Below are positions 58,860 to 64,000 of a DNA stretch of 64,000 bases, piece by piece. Both the position numbers and the translations under genes were made by a program. The notes under the pieces are model-generated. The model did no database searches, had not been told where the DNA came from, and saw only the letters and a program-made list of their open reading frames with translations. Source of the DNA: Picochlorum sp. 'celeri' (taxonomy: Eukaryota > Chlorophyta > Trebouxiophyceae). How positions within the stretch are numbered: the first letter of the stretch is position 1; every line of letters starts with the position of its first letter. The DNA lies in the NCBI GenBank assembly GCA_010909725.1, contig JAACMV010000023.1, positions 682,001 through 746,000 of the forward strand, read 5' to 3'.

Positions 58860-60464
58860 ATGGCGTCTACACCGACAGGGCATGATATGGGTCACCACCC
58901 TGCTGCAGCTGCAGCAGCTGCGTCTGGGATCCCTGGAGCGGCACCGCATCCTCATAACAGCGCGGATTTCTTTCTATCGAACTATAGGTTGGGGAAGACG
59001 CTTGGTATAGGGTCGTTTGGGAAGGTCAAGGTTGCGGAGCATATCCTCACTGGGAATAAAGTGGCGATTAAGATTTTGAATAGGAAGAAGATTAAGCAGA
59101 TGGATATGGAGGAGAAGGTGAAGCGAGAGATTAAGATTTTGCGGTTATTTATGCATCCTCATATAATTCGGTTGTATGAAGTGATCGAGACGCCGACGGA
59201 TATATACGTGATTATGGAATATGTCCGGAGTGGGGAGCTGTTTGATTATATTGTGGAGAAGGGTAGGCTTGTGGAGGATGAAGCTCGGCATTTCTTTCAG
59301 CAAATTATATCTGGAGTAGAGTATTGTCATAGACATATGGTGGTGCATAGAGATTTGAAGCCAGAGAATTTGCTTTTGGATTCGAGGGCAAATGTGAAGA
59401 TTGCAGATTTTGGATTGTCCAATGTCATGCATGATGGGCACTTTTTGAAGACATCGTGCGGGTCTCCGAATTATGCGGCGCCGGAAGTTATTTCAGGGAG
59501 GTTGTATGCTGGGCCTGAGGTTGATGTGTGGTCGTGTGGGGTGATTTTGTATGCTTTGTTGTGTGGTTCCCTGCCGTTTGATGATGAGAACATTCCCAAT
59601 TTGTTCAAAAAGATCAAGGGAGGGATTTACACCTTGCCCAGTCATTTGTCTCCTGGAGCTCGGGATCTTATACCGAGGATGCTTTTGGTGGATCCGTTGA
59701 AACGGATAACGATCCCTGAGATTCGGCAGCATCCGTGGTTTACCATCCATCTGCCTCGGTATATTGCTGTGATGCAAGCTGGGCCATCATCGTCTGTTGG
59801 AGCCATGGTGGATACGGATTTGGTCAGGGAAGTTGAAAGGTTGGGATTCGAACGGCAGTTCATTATTGAAAGTTTGAGATCGAGACAACAGAATAAAGCA
59901 ACGGTGGCGTACCACTTGTTGGCTGATAATAGACACCGCATGCCATCGTCTGCATATTTGAAAGAGGAAATGACAGAAGGTAGAGATATTGGATCGTACC
60001 CGTCTGCCGGGATGGGATCGCAGCGTAGCTCTGGAAGTCTACAGCCAGCGCCTCGGATTGTCGTGGAGAGGAAATGGAGGCTTGGTATGAGAACGAGGTG
60101 CCATCCTGGTCACTTGGTTCAAGAATTGTGTCGGGTCATGCGTGCCAATAATGTATCGTACAAGATGGGCAAGACGCCGTATAATGTCAAGTGTAGAGTC
60201 GAAATGTACAGTGGTGACTCAAAGAATGATGCTGACACGTCCATGATGGTGGATGACGAGACGAGTGAGACCAGTATGAGGGACATGGATGATGGGACAG
60301 CAGTGCCCCCCACGAGGAATGCGCAGATTGAGGTGATCAAGTTTGAGTTTCAAGTGTATCGGACGAGGGAAGGAGAGTATACATTGGACGTTCAGAGACT
60401 TGAAGGTAGTTTGTTGATGTTTCTTTCATTATCATCAGAATTGATGAGCGCATTGCAGTGTTGA
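58860..60464 (+). CDS. SNRK1: SnRK1/AMPK catalytic alpha subunit
   Basis: Intronless, 534 residues. Kinase domain from ~37: GIGSFGKVKVAEH, VAIK (K71), HRDLKPEN (D165), DFG (D183) and activation-loop Thr198 in LKTSCGSPNYAAPE, the site of upstream kinases. A UBA-like autoinhibitory domain follows (~310-360: VREVERLGFERQFIIESLRS). The C-terminus is the KA1-type regulatory region (RKWRLGMRTRCHPGHLVQE, IKFEFQVYRT, YTLDVQRLEG). SnRK1 senses energy and carbon supply with beta and gamma subunits. The start is the ATG before ASTPTGHD; preceding in-frame codons are non-ATG. The N-terminus is His/Ala-rich. The convergent OTUD3 gene starts 12 bp past the stop. Confidence 0.95.
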   Translation: MASTPTGHDMGHHPAAAAAAASGIPGAAPHPHNSADFFLSNYRLGKTLGIGSFGKVKVAEHILTGNKVAIKILNRKKIKQMDMEEKVKREIKILRLFMHPHIIRLYEVIETPTDIYVIMEYVRSGELFDYIVEKGRLVEDEARHFFQQIISGVEYCHRHMVVHRDLKPENLLLDSRANVKIADFGLSNVMHDGHFLKTSCGSPNYAAPEVISGRLYAGPEVDVWSCGVILYALLCGSLPFDDENIPNLFKKIKGGIYTLPSHLSPGARDLIPRMLLVDPLKRITIPEIRQHPWFTIHLPRYIAVMQAGPSSSVGAMVDTDLVREVERLGFERQFIIESLRSRQQNKATVAYHLLADNRHRMPSSAYLKEEMTEGRDIGSYPSAGMGSQRSSGSLQPAPRIVVERKWRLGMRTRCHPGHLVQELCRVMRANNVSYKMGKTPYNVKCRVEMYSGDSKNDADTSMMVDDETSETSMRDMDDGTAVPPTRNAQIEVIKFEFQVYRTREGEYTLDVQRLEGSLLMFLSLSSELMSALQC

Positions 60465-60476
60465 CATGATTGACTG

Positions 60477-61427
60477 TTACACATAAATATTTGTTGTAAA
60501 ATCGTGTGCCAACGAATTCTCTGCTGATTCTGACAGTGCTTTGATATGCTCCATCCTCTTTTCTCTCTTCTTGCAACATTTTTTGTACTTTTTATTAGAG
60601 CCACAAGGACACGTGTTCTTCGCTTTTGGTGGTTTTTTTGCCCTTGAGGGCATGCTGTTAGGCATTACAAAGCACACATCACATGGAGCAGCCTGATTGG
60701 TATCCTGAGGATGCCGTACACGGATTTCAACTCGAATATCATGGGGTTCTTCTTGAATATCATCTGCCTCATCGTGCTGACGATCAGCAGCGCTGTGTTG
60801 TTTTGGAGCACCATGGGCATGTGTTGATGCCAAAGTTCCATCATTCACACGAGGGCAACAGGATAGAGGTTTTCCCGTAGCTCTATCCCTCACAGAATTA
60901 TAATGATTTCCATCGTGATAGCTTATATGAACCATCCGTGCGCTCTCTTCAGGAAAATTCAGTATCGTCCAAGACGCCTGAAAGGACTGAAAAATCCGTA
61001 CATTGACATGAAACAGGGTTGAGAATGCTTGTATTTCGATATTTCCGCCCCATACGTCTTCTTCAGACATCCGCTCTATATAGTCCTCAAACGACTCATC
61101 ATCCTCAATAAAACAACTAAAAAATTCTTCACCAGCAGAAATTTCCTGCACAATCTTCTTCCTGAGGTCAACATGGTCCTCAACTCCTCCTGCATCTTCC
61201 AAACACTCCAACTGATCATACAATGATCGAAACAGACAGTTCCCATCAGCAGGAACCTCATGCACATAAGCTCCTATTTGATGCAACTGCTGCTGAACAT
61301 TTACATTTGTAGACTGCTGCTGCTGCTGCTGTCCACCACCATGACCCTGTGCTGTCTTTTTGCTATTCTGCTGCTGTTTGCTCTTTTTGTTCTTCTTGCC
61401 CTTCTTCTTGCTATGATGTCCTGCCAT
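60477..61427 (-). CDS. OTUD3: OTUD3-like deubiquitinase with SEC-C motif
   Basis: Intronless, 316 residues. A Lys- and Gln-rich N-terminus (SKKKGKKNKKSKQQQ) precedes the OTU domain at ~50-185: catalytic Cys64 in PADGNCLFRSLYD, and catalytic His in ISYHDGNHYNSV. The C-terminus carries a SEC-C zinc motif (NTCPCGSNKKYKKCCKK), as in plant OTUD3-type proteins. OTU enzymes remove ubiquitin; chain preference cannot be read from sequence. The SEC-C Cys residues are intact. The stop is 12 bp from the SnRK1 stop, one of the tightest spacings here. Confidence 0.92.
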   Translation of the reverse strand: MAGHHSKKKGKKNKKSKQQQNSKKTAQGHGGGQQQQQQSTNVNVQQQLHQIGAYVHEVPADGNCLFRSLYDQLECLEDAGGVEDHVDLRKKIVQEISAGEEFFSCFIEDDESFEDYIERMSEEDVWGGNIEIQAFSTLFHVNVRIFQSFQASWTILNFPEESARMVHISYHDGNHYNSVRDRATGKPLSCCPRVNDGTLASTHAHGAPKQHSAADRQHDEADDIQEEPHDIRVEIRVRHPQDTNQAAPCDVCFVMPNSMPSRAKKPPKAKNTCPCGSNKKYKKCCKKREKRMEHIKALSESAENSLAHDFTTNIYV

Positions 61428-61956
61428 AGTGATACATCACACATCTCTCTCGCTCTGTATACAACTCTACTTATGCTGCTATCTAGGAAGAAAAAAAGAC
61501 TGGGAGCATTCTTATGTTTGGGTTGAACCAAACTTCCTCATGCCAATCACGATGATGCTCTTGGATGCCGTGTGTCACTCATCACACACATGCAGTATAC
61601 TATTTTCAACATGATTGCTGATACATTGATGCGCTCTCAATAATTGGCTCGAGGTTGTGATTTATTTAAAGTATTATTTACGGAGTCCAACGAGGCATGA
61701 CCAGACATGGCCATGTGAAGAAAAGTCACCCGACTGCTGCAACTCTCAGTAGTATTAGACTATATTTCCGAAAAACTCGTAACTTATTGGGATTCGGTTG
61801 ATCTGCGGGTGCTGTGTGGATCGTCAGGGGGTGGATGCCACTGTCGTTGCTGGTGTAACGACGACTCGTGCAGAATTGCTTCAGTCTGTAATCGACGCGA
61901 TAGACGTGCGGATACATTGCATCAGTGTTACATAGTGCTAGAAAAGGCTTTGAAAT
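61428..61956. promoter_or_regulatory. Bidirectional promoter spacer between OTUD3 and LCB2
   Basis: 529 bp between divergent starts. No supported ORF. AT-rich elements (TTATTTAAAGTATTATTTA) lie near 61660-61680. Confidence 0.35.
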
Positions 61957-63444
61957 ATGGCTGGAACTGGAACGCTGTCGCCTCCCCTTGCGACGGCGTT
62001 GGGAACGTATTTTGTATGGACGTGTCTCTTTTTGCTGGGTCATCTGAGGGACTTTTTACGCAATATGTTCTTCAGCCGGACCAAGAAGAAGGGATATGCA
62101 CCCATCAGGCAGGACTATGAGGATTTTTATACCCGTCGAATGTACTATAGGGTTCATGATTGTTGGAATAGACCTATTTGTAGTGCTCCAACAAACTGGA
62201 TTGATGTTATGGAGCGGTCAGAGGTGAATGGCCAGAATCCTATCAATGTGACAGGGAGAACGATTCGATGTTTGAATTTAGGATCGTATAATTATCTAGG
62301 TTTTGCTGCGCATGATGCATATTGCACGCCACGAGTGAATGCCTGTATGAAGGCATATGGGTGGGGTCCTTGTAGCAGTCGTGGCGATGCTGGGACGCTT
62401 CCTGTGCATGTGCAGCTGGAGAAGGAGATGGCAGAGTATTTGGGGAAGGAAGATTGCATTACATGTGGGATGGGATTTGCGACGAATTCGACCTTTATTC
62501 CAGTGTTGGCTGAGAAGGGGACACTGTTCCTCTCTGATGCTTTGAACCATGCATCTATTGTGTCGGGAGTGAGAGGGAGTGGAGCCAAAGTAAAAGTGTT
62601 CAGTCATAATGAACCGGAGCAGCTCGAGGCAATTTTAAGAGCTGTTATTGCTGAGGGGCAGCCACGGACAGGTCGTCCATGGAAGAAGATTATCATTATT
62701 ATTGAGGGGATATATTCCATGGAGGGTGAGATGGCCAAACTGAAGGAGATTGTGGAGATTAAGAAGAAATACAAAGCATATCTGTATCTTGATGAGGCGC
62801 ACAGTATTGGAGCGCTCGGAGCGACAGGGCGTGGTGTGTGTGAGGCATTGGGAGTGGATTCAAAAGATGTGGATATTATGATGGGGACATTCACCAAGAG
62901 TTTTGGATCGTGTGGTGGCTATATTGCTGGAGATAAGAAGTTAATAGATTACCTGAGGGCGCACTGTGCAGCTCATTTGTATTCTACGGCCATGTCGGGT
63001 CCTGCCGTAGAGATGGTTTTGTCAGCCCTCAGGGTTGTGAGAGGTATGGATGGAACGACATCTGGCAAAGATAAGATTGAGAGGCTCAGGAAGAATTCGA
63101 ATTATTTCAGAGGAAAGTTGTTAGAAATGGGATTGAATGTTCTTGGTGATTGGGACTCTCCAGTCATGCCGATAATGATGTTTAAACCTACATCGCTCGT
63201 GGCCTGTAGCAGGGAGATGCTGAAGCGTGGTGTAGCAGTGGTGGTGGTTGGGTTCCCTGCGACGCCATTGTTGACAGCAAGAGTGAGGGTCTGTATATCT
63301 GCATGTCATACAAAAGAGGACTTGGATTTCGCCCTAGATATGTTCAGAGATGTGGGAAATCTTTTGGGCATTGCGTATCGATCCAAAGACAATTTGAAGC
63401 ACCTGACAGCAGCAAGAAATTCAGGTATTGAACTCATGCTTTGA
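61957..63444 (+). CDS. LCB2: Serine palmitoyltransferase subunit LCB2
   Basis: Intronless, 495 residues. A membrane segment at ~12-32 precedes the alpha-oxoamine synthase fold: CLNLGSYNYLGFAAHD, CSSRGDAGTLPVHVQLE, LSDALNHASIVSGVRGSGA, IIEGIYSMEGEMAKL, YLYLDEAHSIGALG and PLP lysine K314 in GTFTKSFGSCGGYIAG. The lysine marks LCB2, since LCB1 lacks it. It condenses serine with palmitoyl-CoA on the ER to 3-ketodihydrosphinganine, the substrate of the KDSR encoded at 11.4 kb. The end region IAYRS is typical. LCB1 is not in this window. Confidence 0.95.
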   Translation: MAGTGTLSPPLATALGTYFVWTCLFLLGHLRDFLRNMFFSRTKKKGYAPIRQDYEDFYTRRMYYRVHDCWNRPICSAPTNWIDVMERSEVNGQNPINVTGRTIRCLNLGSYNYLGFAAHDAYCTPRVNACMKAYGWGPCSSRGDAGTLPVHVQLEKEMAEYLGKEDCITCGMGFATNSTFIPVLAEKGTLFLSDALNHASIVSGVRGSGAKVKVFSHNEPEQLEAILRAVIAEGQPRTGRPWKKIIIIIEGIYSMEGEMAKLKEIVEIKKKYKAYLYLDEAHSIGALGATGRGVCEALGVDSKDVDIMMGTFTKSFGSCGGYIAGDKKLIDYLRAHCAAHLYSTAMSGPAVEMVLSALRVVRGMDGTTSGKDKIERLRKNSNYFRGKLLEMGLNVLGDWDSPVMPIMMFKPTSLVACSREMLKRGVAVVVVGFPATPLLTARVRVCISACHTKEDLDFALDMFRDVGNLLGIAYRSKDNLKHLTAARNSGIELML

Positions 63445-63524
63445 TCGGGGAATAAACGGAATCTATTTTACGAAAGAATTTTTAAAAAGTGTATTCATTT
63501 TTTGTTTCGAGACCATGGTAATTT

Positions 63525-64000
63525 TTAGTGTACGAGGGCCTTGTGCTGTGTCATTCTGGTGAGGGCCTTGAGGTTGGCTGTTGCAGCTTCAATGTCTTGG
63601 GCATTGAAAATGGCTCTCACGACAGCAACTCCATCGGCACCACTTTCTTGTAAAGTGCGAGATGCGTTTGTATCATCTATACCTCCAATTGCAACAACTG
63701 GGATGGATACATGTTCTTTAATCTGCCTGACACCATGGGTTCCTATGACTGAGGAGTCTTTCGTTGTTGTGGGGTAGGTTGCCCCAGATCCAACATAATC
63801 TGCTCCATCACGCTGCGCTTTGAGAGCCAATTCTACCGTTTTGCACGACACCCCTACAATTTTATCCTGTCCAATCATTTTGCGGACAAGTGCTGCAGGA
63901 ATATCACCCTGTCCTACATGAACTCCACATGCATCTGCAGCTATTGCCACATCAACCCTATCATTTACAATAACCTTGACACCTGCAGGCCTGCAGAGCC
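63525..64000 (-). CDS. thiE: Thiamine-phosphate synthase (ThiE domain), 5' part missing
   Basis: The open frame runs from the window edge to a stop at 63525, about 158 codons. ThiE motifs: VIVNDRVDVAIAADACGVHV with GQGD, IVGVSCKTVELALKAQ, YVGSGATYPTTTKDSSVIG (pyrophosphate site) and IPVVAIGGIDDTNAS. It couples HMP-pyrophosphate with the thiazole phosphate to make thiamine monophosphate. In plants and algae it is often fused to ThiD and plastid-targeted; the N-terminal part is outside the window, so fusion cannot be judged. It is convergent with LCB2, 80 bp apart. Confidence 0.93.
   Translation of the reverse strand, partial: LCRPAGVKVIVNDRVDVAIAADACGVHVGQGDIPAALVRKMIGQDKIVGVSCKTVELALKAQRDGADYVGSGATYPTTTKDSSVIGTHGVRQIKEHVSIPVVAIGGIDDTNASRTLQESGADGVAVVRAIFNAQDIEAATANLKALTRMTQHKALVH

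Overview
The window looks like nuclear DNA of a small photosynthetic eukaryote with a compact genome, most likely a unicellular green alga or close relative. This is inferred from several plant-type families: DUF789, an EDR2-like START/DUF1336 protein, a dCMP deaminase with a plant-style N-terminal membrane anchor, SnRK1, a plastid-type MATE carrier and a cell-wall protein with a Ser-Pro4 linker. Two proteins also appear to carry thylakoid-lumen targeting signals. About 40 protein genes lie in 64 kb on both strands, often only tens of bases apart, and one convergent pair overlaps at its stop codons. I could place 25 spliceosomal introns with good support (43 to about 370 bp) by joining conserved protein segments. 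Many genes have none. I found no rRNA, no convincing tRNA, no transposon and no CRISPR.

Layout. 1-8.7 kb: PfkB kinase (cut by the left edge), TRAPPC4, a secreted cyclophilin-like acidic protein, a PPR protein and long-form RNase Z. 9-18.3 kb: ZNF598/Hel2, 3-ketodihydrosphingosine reductase, a GPI-anchored-type protein, a lumen protein, TAF10, a type II membrane glycosyltransferase candidate, an FSH-family hydrolase and GID4. 18.3-28.3 kb is more accessory: a newly resolved four-exon cysteine-rich secreted protein, an acidic protein with an internal repeat, a DUF789 protein, a MATE carrier, a secreted trypsin-like protease, a second small cysteine-rich secreted protein, and a spacer with interleaved inverted repeats. 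28.3-41.5 kb: a YbaK-OB-exonuclease fusion, an M1 aminopeptidase, dCMP deaminase, EDR2-like, HPRT, REI1/ZNF622 and ribosomal protein uL2. 42-53.7 kb: a secreted fibronectin-III-like protein, PAQR/HlyIII, a non-catalytic M16 homologue, GMP synthase, a small membrane protein, an RRM protein, Der/EngA GTPase and cysteine synthase. 53.7-64 kb: a hairpin-rich spacer, a 1104-residue hydroxyproline-rich protein ending in a hedgehog-type Hint domain, SnRK1, OTUD3, serine palmitoyltransferase LCB2 and thiamine-phosphate synthase (cut by the right edge).

Functional links. KDSR and LCB2 catalyse the second and first steps of sphingoid-base synthesis. HPRT, GMP synthase and dCMP deaminase all serve nucleotide supply. 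ZNF598, REI1, uL2 and Der all concern ribosomes, and RNase Z plus the YbaK-exonuclease fusion point to tRNA processing or quality control. Nothing suggests an operon; these are ordinary neighbouring eukaryotic genes.

Most unusual items: the Hint (Hog) domain on an extracellular hydroxyproline-rich protein; the YbaK-OB-DEDDy exonuclease fusion; a REI1 homologue that has lost most zinc ligands; a 5' splice-site consensus of GTRCGT rather than GTAAGT; and many perfect palindromes or interleaved inverted repeats in spacers and introns.
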